64,000 bases of DNA from Nitzschia sp. pyKryTriq1 (GCA_956465555.1 OY101127.1:372001-436000); one strand, 5' to 3'. Positions 1 through 10,410 are shown, numbered from the stretch's first letter. Numbers and translations are program-made. The notes: generated by a model from the sequence alone, not told the origin.

Positions 1-142
1 AGGTCGGACCGACATCGACCGACAAATTGCCCAGACCGACGCATCTTCCAACAACAACAATAGTAATAAGACGGTCAAGCGATGGAGTGTTCCAGAAGCA
101 GCTGATCGTAGGTGAGTTGCATAATTCCTTCAGGGCAAATGC

Positions 143-349
143 TTACCATCTCGGTTGCGTAACGGTCAAAAAGAACCGACGCAACGCAACACGGAGACCA
201 GTTCGCTTCTTGAGTATGCGCTTGCGGCAATTCTCCCTGACTACTTCAGCGGCGAGAGCCTTTTCTTCAGGAGTCGTGCTCGAACGGCCCATGACGACGA
301 CTTGTCCAAGGATAGCGATGATGATAGCGAGAGATCGGAAGACTTTCAT
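143..349 (-). CDS. small secreted hypothetical protein, possibly only a first exon
   Basis: A 68-residue frame opens with MKVFRSL and a hydrophobic run (AIIIAILGQVVVMG), which looks like a cleavable signal peptide. It continues with a charged segment rich in Arg and Lys. An upstream in-frame ATG at 413-415 would add 22 residues before the signal peptide, so I chose the inner ATG at 347-349. Near its end the sequence reads GAGATG then GTAAGC, a good splice donor, so the listed stop may lie inside an intron and the gene may continue toward or past the window edge. I do not recognise a family. The signal peptide is seen; secretion and splicing are inferred. Confidence 0.35.
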   Translation of the reverse strand: MKVFRSLAIIIAILGQVVVMGRSSTTPEEKALAAEVVRENCRKRILKKRTGLRVALRRFFLTVTQPRW

Positions 350-968
350 GATTGTCAATTGTTGACAATCAGCAAACAATAGATAGATAGATAGATAGTT
401 TGATCCTGTAATCAATGCTTCTATTTTATTTGTGACAATGATGTTGTTCTTTCGATCTTGCCATGGATCGAGCGCCGCCTTGCTTGCGATATTGTGATCG
501 ATCTCTTGTTGTGATGATGGGAGGAGAGCCGGCGTGCGTCGGCATCAAATAATCTGCACATCGAACACAACAATCCCGCAACATCAGCATTGCAAGTCGT
601 AGCGACACCCTTTGGCCAACGAGAGACAACGAATAGCGATCCGACATCAATCAGTCACTACGAGACGTCCTAAACGACATTGTTCAGCCAACCAAAACAC
701 GAATAACTTGAGGACACTTTTCCCTTAAGTAAGGGGGTCACCGAAAAAAAAGGAAAAAAAAAACGTTGCCGAGTATTCACAAGAAAATGACTAATTTGAC
801 TACATCGCACGCACAGGATTGGATAGAAACGCTCGTGCGGGGCACTCGCAGACTACTTCGAATGATGTAGAGTCATCGTCTGTTAAGAAGAAGGAGAAGG
901 CCTCCGTAGTAGCACCATGATCGAGATCCAAGAAACCTACAGTCCATGTACCATCCGATGAAGAAGAT
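350..968. other. intergenic, no gene seen
   Basis: No convincing coding frame. It holds a short GATA-type microsatellite at about 378-398 and an A-rich tract at about 744-765. An upstream exon of the following BSD gene could lie at its right end, because the frame before 969 stays open back to a stop at 918-920. Confidence 0.5.
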
Positions 969-3220
969 ATGAGGACGAAGCCTCCTTCTGGTTCCAATGT
1001 CACACCCGTGTCAGCGGGCCTAACCGATCGTCTCGAACAATATCAGCAAGCCATCATGATGACTCCTGCGTTGTCTCCATCGGCGGCGACTCCACCATCC
1101 GTCGGAGTACCCGTCCGTTTGCAACGTTGGAGTCAAGCAGTGACGACCTCTTCTACTATTATTACTCCGCAGCAGCAACGGCAACCGCCCAAAGTTCAAA
1201 CGCACAATGTGGCTCCGACATCATCATCATCATCAGTGGTCGAACAACAAGAAGAAGAACCATCATTATTTCCTCCCGCCAAAGGAAGTCCTTTGGAAAG
1301 GAAGTCCTTTGGGTATCGGATTGAAGGATCGTTTGAAACAATGGGACAAGCGACTAGTGGCGCTACTGCTACTGCTCCCCCTCCTCCTCCTCCAACTACA
1401 AGAAGTACAGGTACAGGTACCACATCATCACCGACTCGATCCATCCGATCGAGCACTGTTGTTGGTCGTGCTGCTGCTACTGCTGCTGCTGCTATTACTA
1501 GTAACAGTGCCTTGCAAGAAGAGACCATGTCTAGTCTGCATGCAAACAAGAAACCAGACGATCTTCATGCCTCGTCGCAACAACAAGTCTCAAGGATCGT
1601 ATGAAGGCATGGGGCAATGCATCGAGTCAGTCCTTTTCCAAGAAGAACAAGCCAATCATCATCAGTAGTGAACCGCTTATTATTCTCAACAAGGCTAGTC
1701 ATGATGCGCCGCCGCCAGCCTCTCCTGTTCCTATTATGGATCGCAAGTCTGCTCGAGCCGAATCGGATCGACGACGCAAAGCCAAAGAGACGTACTTGGA
1801 GCCTCTTCCAACTACTACTACTAGTAGTGACGCTCATGACTTTTGTTTGGATTTTCCAAGAAACTTGAACCATCGAGCCCAGGCGCGTGCGGTCCAGCTA
1901 CAAACGTTTCCGGATACAGTGGCTGTCCACTATCGTTCCATGGTACCCAAAAAGGTTTCGGAAAAGGAATTCTGGGAACGATATTACTTTCGATGCGATG
2001 TGGATCGTATCATGGCTGAAGGACAAGGAGGAGGAGGAGGACGAAGAGTCTTTATCAATCAAGATCACCACCACCAGCATGGCAATAATGATACTCAGAG
2101 TATGGTCTCTTCAATTACTCATGAATTCGAACCGACCTCTTTCGAATCATCATCATCATCATTCCACTACCACAATAAGCCACCTACTTCTATTCCTGTT
2201 CCTACAAACGTACCGCAACGACGTACCAGCGCTCCAGTGGTGGTCTATGGGGCGGCATCATCCACCCAACTCAAGACGAGGACGATCCCCAAAGTGGAAT
2301 TGCATTCAAAAGTAGTAGCCGAGTCGTCGTCGTCGTCGTACCACAAGAAACCGACTACTACTACCACGACCAACGGAACGGCATTGCTGTATGATTCTGC
2401 CCAATTGAAAACTGCTGCTGCTGCTCCCGTAGTATAGTACCTTCGTCTCATGGGAAAGTATTTCAGTCGAGTCATACGAATGTCGCATCTACCAGCAAGA
2501 GAGCGTCCCTCAAAAAGACAATTGCCAATATCCACGATCTCGACAAGAAGAAGCCCAAGGAACATCATCGTCAATCAGTCCTGCCCAAGACAGAGCTTCA
2601 GGCCCCTAGCGAAGAAGAGCTGCCCGAGATTGTCATTCCCGCAAGCGCCATCGAGCAAAAGGGATATTTGGTGTCCATGTACAAGTCCTTGGAAACTGTC
2701 ACGGGAACGCCAACTCGACTTTCCATGGCTTCGCCGCCGCCACCATCATCATCAACATCAACATCATCGACGGTGATGGAACAAGTCGCTGACCAAGTCC
2801 GAAAACAATTGTTGTTTGATGAAGAAGTAGAAGAAGAAGAAGTTCCGCAAAAAGTCACGGAGGATCATCCACTAGCCGAGCCTCTCGCCGAAGTTGAGGA
2901 AGTCATCTCTAGTACTACTACACCGGAGGAAACCCTCATGAAGAGGAACGCGTCATTGCAGCGGCAACAGTTGAGACCACTGAGACCATCGATCTTGAAA
3001 CTCCGGAAGATACTACTTCCTTGGTAGAAGGGGCACCTCGACGTTTTCGAAATCCGCTGCCGATGGGAGAGCTATGGCGCCGTACACATCCTCCTCCAGG
3101 GCGTCGGCCAAGGAAATGGCGCAGCTCTTTGTCCGTTCGAGCCGTCCCGCGTTACAATGTACTCTCCGGCAGCACGACATCGATGATGACAATAACACAA
3201 AATGCACATGCATCTCATAG
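969..3220 (+). pseudogene. BSD-domain protein with repeated LxDRLxxW motifs, frame broken about six times
   Basis: A low-complexity protein with four short repeats: GLTDRLEQYQQAI, GVPVRLQRWSQAV, GLKDRLKQWDK and SLKDRMKAWG. They are followed by a BSD domain near 1950-2010 (core SEKEFWERYYFR), a domain known from TFIIH p62 and synapse-associated proteins. The C-terminal third is acidic and Ser/Pro rich. The reading frame changes near 1279-1310, 1340, 1580, 2425, 2931 and 3031. Each change sits in a repeat-like tract, and the first coincides with a 16-bp tandem duplication (unit GGAAGTCCTTTGGAAA) whose single-copy form would be in frame. The steps are too tight for introns. It may be a decaying gene, or an intact gene with assembly indels. 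The start at 969 is tentative; the end is the TAG at 3218-3220. Confidence 0.6.
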
Positions 3221-3241
3221 TCAAATGATATAAACGTAAAA

Positions 3242-4405
3242 TTACAGTAATTTCTTTAGACTACTGTTAAGGCTGCTGGGTATGTGCGTCGGAGTCGCCG
3301 TCGAACATATCGAATTGATGAGTACAAGTGCCATATTGTGCATGAATTCTCGCTGAATATGGAGTCCATCCGGCGATCCTTCTGGTAATCCTCTTGTAAT
3401 TTGATTGGAGTTGAATATTTCGTATCCAAGTTCCGATTGGAGAAATGTTCCCAAAACCACCGAATAGTATGCCATTTGCGGTTCAAATAATTGCGGCTGC
3501 TGACGGTCATTCACGTAGTGGGGCAAGTAAAAAATGAATCGGGCTGTTTTGTTCCCACCATCAGCCCTAGCAGTACCGGTATGATTCTGGAACCATTGCT
3601 TGTGCAGCCATACTTGTCTTGCCAAATTACCTGGGCTGGATTCAAGCCCAGATAGCGTCCCTAGGGCTCCAAACCAAATCCGATGTACCAGCATGAAGTC
3701 GTCAATAAAGACTCCTCCTTGATCCATCGGGAAACTATGTCCATCGTGGAGATCGATAGAGGGCCCTCTTGGTTCCCCTTGTCCTTTCCAATCTCCACGT
3801 AATCTGATTGGAATGGACTGCTTGGCATAGTGGAAGATATATCTTCGCACCCCGGTAAATATATTTCGTATCAAGGAGTCTCCGACAAAGTACATGGTTT
3901 GGTCGATAGCTTCCAAACAGGGCTGTAGTTGAGTCGCATTCATGAATTCCCACGTGCATCCGGGAGTCTCATCGACGTATCCCATGCCAATATAGGTAGC
4001 GTCCCAAAAGTAACCACATCCTTGATGATATTTGGAACTCGTATTTCCCTGTTGTTGTTGGGTGTCATCGATAGTACAATTAACAGGAATCCGACGAAAA
4101 TGTCCGGGTTTATGCGTATCCGAGATACCACACCACCTCTTTTTCTGTTTCGCTTCTTCTTGTTCCTTTATCCGTTGGGTTTGAAGTCGACGAAAGTTGC
4201 GAAAGGAGATGGTGAACAGCCCGCATATGGCGATGAAACGATTCCTGTCGAGAATTTCGAGGCAAACAACAACACTCAAGCACACATCCAGTCGTTTCTT
4301 TCGGATGCTTCTAGCGTGAGATTCCATATCTCTTCGCTCGTGGCTTATCTCTTCCTCCTGGCCAGACACACCAGGAACGCAAGGGCGGACACCATCACTG
4401 CTCAC
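3242..4405 (-). CDS. PC-esterase / SGNH-like acyl esterase or acyltransferase, type II membrane protein
   Basis: A 387-residue protein. A hydrophobic stretch at about residues 42-70 (LSVVVCLEIL to FIAICGLFTISF) looks like a signal anchor, so the catalytic part would face the secretory lumen. The lumenal domain carries the SGNH block I signature FVGDSLIRN and the late PDGLH pair, the Ser and Asp-x-x-His arrangement typical of the PC-esterase family (plant TBL O-acetyltransferases, animal CASD1). Cysteines around CGYFWDATYIG and PGCTWEFM probably form disulfides, and several NxS/T sites are present. Members of this family move or remove acyl groups on glycans; the substrate here is unknown. It lies 305 bp downstream of a second, diverged member on the same strand. 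Confidence 0.75.
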   Translation of the reverse strand: MSSDGVRPCVPGVSGQEEEISHERRDMESHARSIRKKRLDVCLSVVVCLEILDRNRFIAICGLFTISFRNFRRLQTQRIKEQEEAKQKKRWCGISDTHKPGHFRRIPVNCTIDDTQQQQGNTSSKYHQGCGYFWDATYIGMGYVDETPGCTWEFMNATQLQPCLEAIDQTMYFVGDSLIRNIFTGVRRYIFHYAKQSIPIRLRGDWKGQGEPRGPSIDLHDGHSFPMDQGGVFIDDFMLVHRIWFGALGTLSGLESSPGNLARQVWLHKQWFQNHTGTARADGGNKTARFIFYLPHYVNDRQQPQLFEPQMAYYSVVLGTFLQSELGYEIFNSNQITRGLPEGSPDGLHIQREFMHNMALVLINSICSTATPTHIPSSLNSSLKKLL

Positions 4406-4710
4406 AACCCAGGTAGCTAGTCTATCACAAGCTGGCGCACTGGGAACTTTATTGGGTCGTTTCGCTTGGTCGGGTGCTGCGTATTGTCAGGGTGTCGACG
4501 TTCCTTGCAGTATTTGGTCATGCAACATTCCAGATTGGAGTATATGTATGATGTATATAAGATTGGTTATATCTGCGGACCACCCCGACAACCACATTCT
4601 CGCCACAAAGAGATTGGAACATTTTTTTGGGTTTCGAAACTGATGCAGGAAGACCTGGGTCAAATATTCTCGTTTGAATGGACTGGTTGAGAAATGAGTC
4701 ATGGAAATCG

Positions 4711-6039
4711 TCATGCATTTCCACACAGGACATTCAGAAACCAATTGTTTATTTCCTCATTCACCCATGGTAAAAAGTGAACGTTATCCAGCCAGACATT
4801 ATCAGTTTTGGGATCCAAGGAAAGTAACGTTTTCGTCAACCTTGCGGTATCAAAAGTCCGACAACCACCTCGAATAGCCTCTCTTTGAATAATTTCATCA
4901 GTTGCTTGTACACGGCTACTGGTGGTGCCACGTGGGGGGCCACCATCGTTTGGTTGGGTTGTGCTCTGCCAAAAACACTGGCCGCCGGGTCTGACCCAAT
5001 CATTCAACGAATGAAAGACTTGCTCGGCAATGTCCCGACGCAGCCCACCATGGAGACCCCGGTTGTACACCACAACATCTAGATCAGGATACACGCTTTG
5101 GAATATCCCATCCGAGGCAGCACCTTCATTCAAGGGGACAGAGAAGTGTTTGGGGAGAGTCTCAAGTGACCAGATGGTTTCATTCGTGAATCGACAGGTG
5201 GCTCTATCGGCGCATCCAGAAGAATTCCATCCACTTATAGGCTGTGGTACATCTCCTTTCCCTCTCTCGCCCAAATATGACAGTCGAATTCCTTCTTTGG
5301 ATACATATCTCAACTGGTCGGTGAAGCCATTCAATGGGTTCCGTGACGCGAAACATTCTAGTCGGCCATTAAATATTCCTCCATCACTACTACCTCCGAT
5401 TTCCCTTTGAACTCCTCCGTGCGAATCAGGGAAATAAGTCCGATGAATCAATATATGGTGCGATCCATTGACACAGGCTGGTTGACCGTTTTCATTCACA
5501 TGAGCACACTGGGGACTAGGTCCATATCGAGCAAGGTATTCGCCGTTTTCGACCAAATGGACAAGCGATAGGAACAAATACCGACTTACTGAATCTCCAA
5601 TCGCCATGAGATGTTTACCGGCTAGACACTGTTTAGCGTCTTGTGCCGTGTACCGCTTCAAACGGCACAATGGCGACGACGATGCCGGTGAAGGTGCCAT
5701 CGAAAGGTCGTATGAGCCATCGTGCCGTTTCACCCAGGTAATGTTGGTTGCGTTCAAGTCATCCCAACACTTATTCGGAACAATAGTTTCCTGAAAAGTC
5801 GATTGTCGCGGTGTTGATGATGTGTCATTTCGACGCCTTTCTCCCTTCACTATTGCCCCCCCCCCGCGGTGGAGTTCTTCTTTGTTCGGAACTTTTGGTT
5901 GAGATAGCATCAAAAGCGCTATCAATGCCAATAAGAAAGTTATGCTTCTGGCAACGAAGAGAAAGGAAAGAGGGTTGTTATATCTTCCACGCGGCTCGGT
6001 GGTCAGAGGAGAAGGTTCGTGTATCGACAACATCATCAC
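4711..6039 (-). CDS. PC-esterase / SGNH-like protein, type II membrane, second copy
   Basis: A 442-residue protein. A hydrophobic anchor at about residues 25-46 (FLFVARSITFLLALIALLML) follows a short cytosolic tail. The lumenal domain has the block I motif AIGDSVSRYLF, a central VVYNRGLHGG segment that resembles the block with the conserved Asn or Gly, and a terminal WLDNVHFLPW giving Asp-x-x-His. These are the catalytic landmarks of the PC-esterase family. Many NxS/T sequons fit a secretory route. Identity to the neighbouring copy at 3242-4405 is low outside the motifs, so the duplication is old or the two were paired otherwise. Glycan O-acylation or de-acylation is inferred from the family; the substrate cannot be read from the sequence. 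Confidence 0.75.
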   Translation of the reverse strand: MMMLSIHEPSPLTTEPRGRYNNPLSFLFVARSITFLLALIALLMLSQPKVPNKEELHRGGGAIVKGERRRNDTSSTPRQSTFQETIVPNKCWDDLNATNITWVKRHDGSYDLSMAPSPASSSPLCRLKRYTAQDAKQCLAGKHLMAIGDSVSRYLFLSLVHLVENGEYLARYGPSPQCAHVNENGQPACVNGSHHILIHRTYFPDSHGGVQREIGGSSDGGIFNGRLECFASRNPLNGFTDQLRYVSKEGIRLSYLGERGKGDVPQPISGWNSSGCADRATCRFTNETIWSLETLPKHFSVPLNEGAASDGIFQSVYPDLDVVVYNRGLHGGLRRDIAEQVFHSLNDWVRPGGQCFWQSTTQPNDGGPPRGTTSSRVQATDEIIQREAIRGGCRTFDTARLTKTLLSLDPKTDNVWLDNVHFLPWVNEEINNWFLNVLCGNA

Positions 6040-6236
6040 TTTAAATTATTTGTCGCTGTCACGTGAACTAAAATTGCCTTCGCGCACTTTTCCCGTGGCG
6101 CCGAATAAATCTAGCCAAAGCGTGTAGGATAATTGCAAGTAGTAACATGAAAGTTATTGAAGTATTACGACCAGCAACTAACAAGCGATCGGTGACAGTC
6201 ATTCTCAAAATGACCCGATGACCGCTACTAGTCTGA

Positions 6237-6540
6237 CTAATATGACCACATGGAGAAAGCTCCTATGTCGTCGATAAAGGCTTCATGATCCTCAACACCA
6301 CGCAAGGTATCTTCGATAATTTCCTGTGCAATATCGGGAGAAGGTTTGGCGCCCATCGGGAGCCGACAATACTGGTATTTTCCAAAGGGCGTAACGATCG
6401 TCCGCTGGGTCCAGCATGGATGGAAAATGCTCCGTCCAATCATCTATATCAAAAGCAGCAAACTTGTCAGCGCAATCCCTCACGAATTCATCGTAACAAT
6501 GATAGAATCCTTCTACTCCTTGCTCCATTGAGAACACCTT
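6237..6540 (-). mobile_element. Ty3/gypsy reverse-transcriptase fossil fragment
   Basis: A short minus-strand stretch encodes part of a reverse-transcriptase palm: [19 protein letters not shown] followed by FIDDIG, the Ty3/gypsy form of the catalytic block. No gag, integrase or LTR could be placed beside it. It is a broken remnant, likely old, in the gap between the second PC-esterase gene and the exostosin gene. Confidence 0.7.
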
Positions 6541-6617
6541 GTTGGATTTGGATTCCTGTTTTCGCAGATCAATCTTGGAACCGTCGAATCCAATTAATCA
6601 TATCTGCCGCGATGAAG

Positions 6618-6866
6618 ATAGTAATATTCGCTCCCAACTGTCTATATCTCGATCCCACATTCTTTCTTGTTATGGTAGCCTTTCGCTCCGTTTAGGGAAT
6701 CACAATCGTTGGATTGTATTGTTCATTCTTCATGTATAGTAAACAATAGTTTCCGCTGGAACGTCGCTTCCAAGACTACCGTCCGATTGAATCGCAGACT
6801 CATCCGATTGGATCTCCATTTGGGACTGTTTCTGTACATCGCGAATCCAATTCACGACAGGGTACC
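6618..6866. repeat. dispersed repeat, copy A
   Basis: About 250 bp, roughly 70 percent similar by eye to 20769-21010. The best-conserved block is the TCCATTTGGGACTGTTTCTG segment followed by TACATCGCGAA. It sits just upstream of the exostosin gene and just beyond the Ty3 fossil. It may be part of a mobile-element family, but no ends or target duplications were visible. Confidence 0.55.
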
Positions 6867-7071
6867 TGTACTGCAATGGTGCCTTCGGCAACGAGGAGTC
6901 ATTCTTCCTAAAGTCCGAGCCCCCCCAACAAATTCTTCATTGACGAAAACGACACTGGACAATAATTGCTTGAACAGACAACAAGAGGAATTAATAACAC
7001 AACCTTCTGCTGTACCTTGCGCCGTCTCCTTCCGTTCCTTCAAGGAATCATCATCGGTGCCACCTCGAACA

Positions 7072-8544
7072 ATGGTGTCCCATCCAAGCCAGATTCGGGC
7101 CTTTATTGTCTTGACGAGTGTCATGTGCTTGTGCTGTCACTTCTACTACCACGGTCTTTTGACGATTGATGTTAGCACTACGGTAGAATTGGAACGGTTG
7201 GCAGGAGGAGCAGCGCCCTTTCGAGAAGCCGCTCGTCCTCTCGAGAAGAAGAGTCGAGAGGAGGTCTCATCCTCATTCCGCCCGTACCACGAGCTTGCTG
7301 AACAGGTCGACAACATCACTTTCAACGTGCGAGAGAACTCAAAAACATCGTTTGCTAGAGCGCATGTGATATCGAAGAGGCGATCCTGGTTTCAGCCAAC
7401 GAAGCAATGTACGGAAACATGCTGCGTCAATACCGTGGCAATCAGTATGGGCAGTGACGAGTCGCTCCAGCTTTTGAATACGGTTGACGGTCTTGACCTT
7501 GCAGACATCCTTCTCGAGGACAACCCCTCGCCCCGGCATTTAAGTTTCCTTGCCAAGAGCTTTCATGACGATATGATTCCTTGTCTGCAACCAGGAACAA
7601 TAATTTATCTGAACACGCATAAGAAAGTCCTTTCGTATTTTTGGCAGAAGATTCGACCCCGAATCCATGTTCCCTTTATCGTGATAAACAGTAATTCCGA
7701 TTCGGACTCCCCTCCATATAAAGAATACGCCGACATAATTGAAGGGGACGACCCTTTGTTAATAAGATGGTATGGGCAGAATCCTCTTCTTCCGGGGCGC
7801 AATACAACCAATACGCCCAAGTTTCGACCCATGCCTCTTGGACTCAGTATTCACCACCCACAATCCAGGTACTTGGATCCCTATTTGGATCTCGTGAACA
7901 ATGGCAATCCCTTCGCCGACATGAGTCGCTTTTTGAATGAGCCCCTTGATTGGGACCGCGATGTCCTTGTATTCTTCAACCGACGGCGAGCTCATCGGCA
8001 GAAGCTATGGGACGAGCTCTGCGGCTCCTCGTCCGGCGGGAACGCTACCACGAATTCTACCTCCCTTTCATGCTCGGAGAGTTCGATTTCGCCCAGTCAA
8101 ATCTACACAGCAGCCAGTCACTTCAAGTTTGGAATCAGTCCACCAGGACGAGGTTGGGATTGCTATCGAACTTACGAATATCTTTATTTGGGTATCATTC
8201 CTATCATCGAGGAGCGCGCCCCCTACTCTGAGCTTCTATTTGAGGGACTCCCGGTGATTCATTTCCCTGGTCTTACCAATGAGAACACGACCAAAGCGGA
8301 CTTGGTGAAAGCGATTGAAGATTTTGTCAAGGCGCCGGACTTTGCAACTAGATTCTCAGGGACCAAAGCAGGATGGAGCCGACTATTTTTGCCCTACTGG
8401 AGGCGAAAAATGCTACGAGAGGCCAATCGAAGCACGATATTCAATCGGGATGGAGACGAATACTTCGTTGGTTATCGCTACGAAACTTTCCAGGCCAGAG
8501 AGCCAATTTATTGCACTGACCCAAACAGCTGCCTGGTCAAGTAA
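7072..8544 (+). CDS. exostosin-family (GT47-like) glycosyltransferase, type II membrane protein
   Basis: A 490-residue protein when started at the ATG at 7072. The frame stays open upstream to 6709, but that part overlaps the dispersed repeat, whereas the 7072 start places a signal anchor (IRAFIVLTSVMCLCCHFYYHG) at residues 8-28, as expected for a Golgi type II enzyme. The C-terminal half carries the exostosin signature: YTAASHFKFGISPPGRGWDC, RTYEYLYLGIIPIIEE, then LPVIHF. Exostosins transfer sugars such as GlcA, GlcNAc, Gal or Xyl in polysaccharide synthesis; donor and acceptor here are unknown. It faces the glycosyltransferase-like gene at 8923-10410 tail to tail, and two PC-esterase genes lie upstream. 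Confidence 0.8.
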   Translation: MVSHPSQIRAFIVLTSVMCLCCHFYYHGLLTIDVSTTVELERLAGGAAPFREAARPLEKKSREEVSSSFRPYHELAEQVDNITFNVRENSKTSFARAHVISKRRSWFQPTKQCTETCCVNTVAISMGSDESLQLLNTVDGLDLADILLEDNPSPRHLSFLAKSFHDDMIPCLQPGTIIYLNTHKKVLSYFWQKIRPRIHVPFIVINSNSDSDSPPYKEYADIIEGDDPLLIRWYGQNPLLPGRNTTNTPKFRPMPLGLSIHHPQSRYLDPYLDLVNNGNPFADMSRFLNEPLDWDRDVLVFFNRRRAHRQKLWDELCGSSSGGNATTNSTSLSCSESSISPSQIYTAASHFKFGISPPGRGWDCYRTYEYLYLGIIPIIEERAPYSELLFEGLPVIHFPGLTNENTTKADLVKAIEDFVKAPDFATRFSGTKAGWSRLFLPYWRRKMLREANRSTIFNRDGDEYFVGYRYETFQAREPIYCTDPNSCLVK

Positions 8545-8922
8545 CATATCGTACGAGTAGATGTGACGACCCACGCACAAATTCGCTTTCGTGGTGCTCG
8601 TAGAGCATCATTTCTCTGGAGCTCTCTAGAGGGTATTCGTCCTTAGTTGTAAATCGAAATTCTAGAACAATCCTCATGTGCCCATCGATTTTTTATTACT
8701 ACTGTACCATACTGCGTGATGATCTGGAAAAAGTCGAAACTAGAACGCGCTTTCACTTAATGTTTGGATGTGGACGAAGAATCGCATCAACACCAGAAGG
8801 GTGTATTGCCCCTACCCCCTGCCCCCGATTTCCGTGGGGAAAAGTTGCTGTGATGCTTCTTGCTATGACGCGTCCTATGTGGAAGTGGTTGTGGTAGGCT
8901 ATTGCGTCGTTACTACTCCTAA
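8545..8922. other. intergenic, convergent gene ends
   Basis: 378 bp between the 3' ends of two glycosyltransferase-type genes. I see no coding frame or repeat here; it presumably holds both 3' untranslated regions. Confidence 0.5.
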
Positions 8923-10410
8923 TCAAGACGAAGCCGCGGGGACAGAATCGCGGCCTACACCGTTTTGATCTAGCCACGAGCTCAAGGTGGGCCCAAATCG
9001 ATCGTACTGGTGGATGACACGCGATTTTGATCCATCGAATTCAGTGAACCAACCATCCTCATTCGTCAAATTGAAACCCAAGCCCAGGAATCCCTTGCCT
9101 TCGACCGCTCCTGGATAAGGTAAACGTTTCGCCTGACTTTCAGTCAAGTTGGGGTTCGCCTTTTGCATGTTGGCCGTATGCTCCTTGAACAAGTTCGAAG
9201 CTTCCACGCCAACAGTATTTACGATTCCACCGGCTCTGTTCGGCCAGGCTGTTGCGAATGGTAACTGTCCCGAGTAATATAAATAATTATGAATAGTCTG
9301 ATCGTCCCCATGGAATTCAAATCGGCATACCGGATCCAGACTCCATGCTTTCATTTCGGCGTGCATCACTTCGAAATACTTGATCATGGCCACTCTCGTC
9401 CCGATGGTCGATCCCGAACACAACATGACTTGATCCAAACGAATGCCTTTGCACGTTTTAAAGGGATGATCCGTCAGCCAATGGGTGTGAGTTCGTTGCG
9501 TCGCGTGCTCTTCAAAGACCTGTAGACCTTTCACCACCGGAGATCCGGGTCCGAAAGGGTCTTGCTGAAAGAAAGTATCACGGACATCCACGGTTAAAAC
9601 TGGGCCCGTGCATGTCGGACACTCTTCCAACCAATCTCGTTGCAAAGGAAAGCGGCTCCATCGGGTCTTGATATCCAAGTACGGGATGGCACACTTGGTG
9701 CTGTTGTTGAAAGTACATGGCGCCATTTTCGGAATTTTATGGGTGACATTTCGATAGGCGAAATAGTCCAGCACCTCTTGGGAGACCTCCGGCGATACGC
9801 CCAAGATGATATGGCCTCGAAATCCTGATTTACGGAGCGAGCCGACAAAGCGTTGGTACACTTTCAATGAATAGCCAGTGGCCATTCCCATGACAGTCGC
9901 TGTCGAGGAATCTCCGTGATAGTCTTTGCCTACGTATAGATTGGGGTCACTAATGTCGACTCCCGCGGTGGTTCGCTTGAGACTCCTGTCGATAGGATTT
10001 CGGTCGACAAGCTTCGGATTCAAGCGCAATGCGGGCAATCGCTCAAACGATGTCTCGAGTGGCAGTGACGGGGGGTCTGCATTCTTCTGCTTCGTCTTCT
10101 TTGGAAGTTCGTGCACGCGTCCCTCTGAATTGGATGATGGATCCGTCGCGATCATTTTGCTATTTGTACTAGTACGAATGCGCTCACCCGAAGAAGCAAC
10201 AGCAGCCTGCTTATCCATCTTGGTTTTATCAAACGCAGAATCGAACACTGTCACATCGAAAGGTTGTTGATTCGATGATTCCAATGTGGAGAGATACAAC
10301 AACCCAATGGCGCTCACCACAACGAGAAAATATGCCGCCTTAGGGCTGGTTGCGCAGTAGCGGCACAATGTGCTTTGGTTGCGCCGGTTTGTTAGCGATG
10401 GCACTACCAT
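8923..10410 (-). CDS. glycosyltransferase-like type II membrane protein
   Basis: A 495-residue protein. A membrane anchor at about residues 25-45 (AAYFLVVVSAIGLLYLSTLES) is followed by a low-complexity stem to about residue 150. The globular part has TATVMGMATGYSLKVYQRFV at its start and VDVRDTFFQQDPF at about 274-286, an Asp-x-Arg-Asp with phenylalanines as seen in several nucleotide-diphosphosugar transferase folds, where the acidic pair binds metal and donor sugar. GDDQTIHNYLYY and the late DRFGP are also typical of such folds. I cannot assign a CAZy family. The anchor and acidic motif are seen; Golgi glycosylation is inferred. It belongs to a run of four lumenal, glycan-acting genes. Confidence 0.65.
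   Translation of the reverse strand: MVVPSLTNRRNQSTLCRYCATSPKAAYFLVVVSAIGLLYLSTLESSNQQPFDVTVFDSAFDKTKMDKQAAVASSGERIRTSTNSKMIATDPSSNSEGRVHELPKKTKQKNADPPSLPLETSFERLPALRLNPKLVDRNPIDRSLKRTTAGVDISDPNLYVGKDYHGDSSTATVMGMATGYSLKVYQRFVGSLRKSGFRGHIILGVSPEVSQEVLDYFAYRNVTHKIPKMAPCTFNNSTKCAIPYLDIKTRWSRFPLQRDWLEECPTCTGPVLTVDVRDTFFQQDPFGPGSPVVKGLQVFEEHATQRTHTHWLTDHPFKTCKGIRLDQVMLCSGSTIGTRVAMIKYFEVMHAEMKAWSLDPVCRFEFHGDDQTIHNYLYYSGQLPFATAWPNRAGGIVNTVGVEASNLFKEHTANMQKANPNLTESQAKRLPYPGAVEGKGFLGLGFNLTNEDGWFTEFDGSKSRVIHQYDRFGPTLSSWLDQNGVGRDSVPAASS

Noticed and set aside
1207-1668. 153-codon His/Leu-rich plus-strand ORF
   Set aside because: Mostly a shifted reading of the BSD gene's microsatellite-like tracts; only the short KDRLKQWDK part is meaningful, and it is used in the BSD entry.
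2245-2858. Minus-strand Ser/Val-rich ORFs
   Set aside because: Antisense readings of triplet-repeat coding sequence, without start context or domains.
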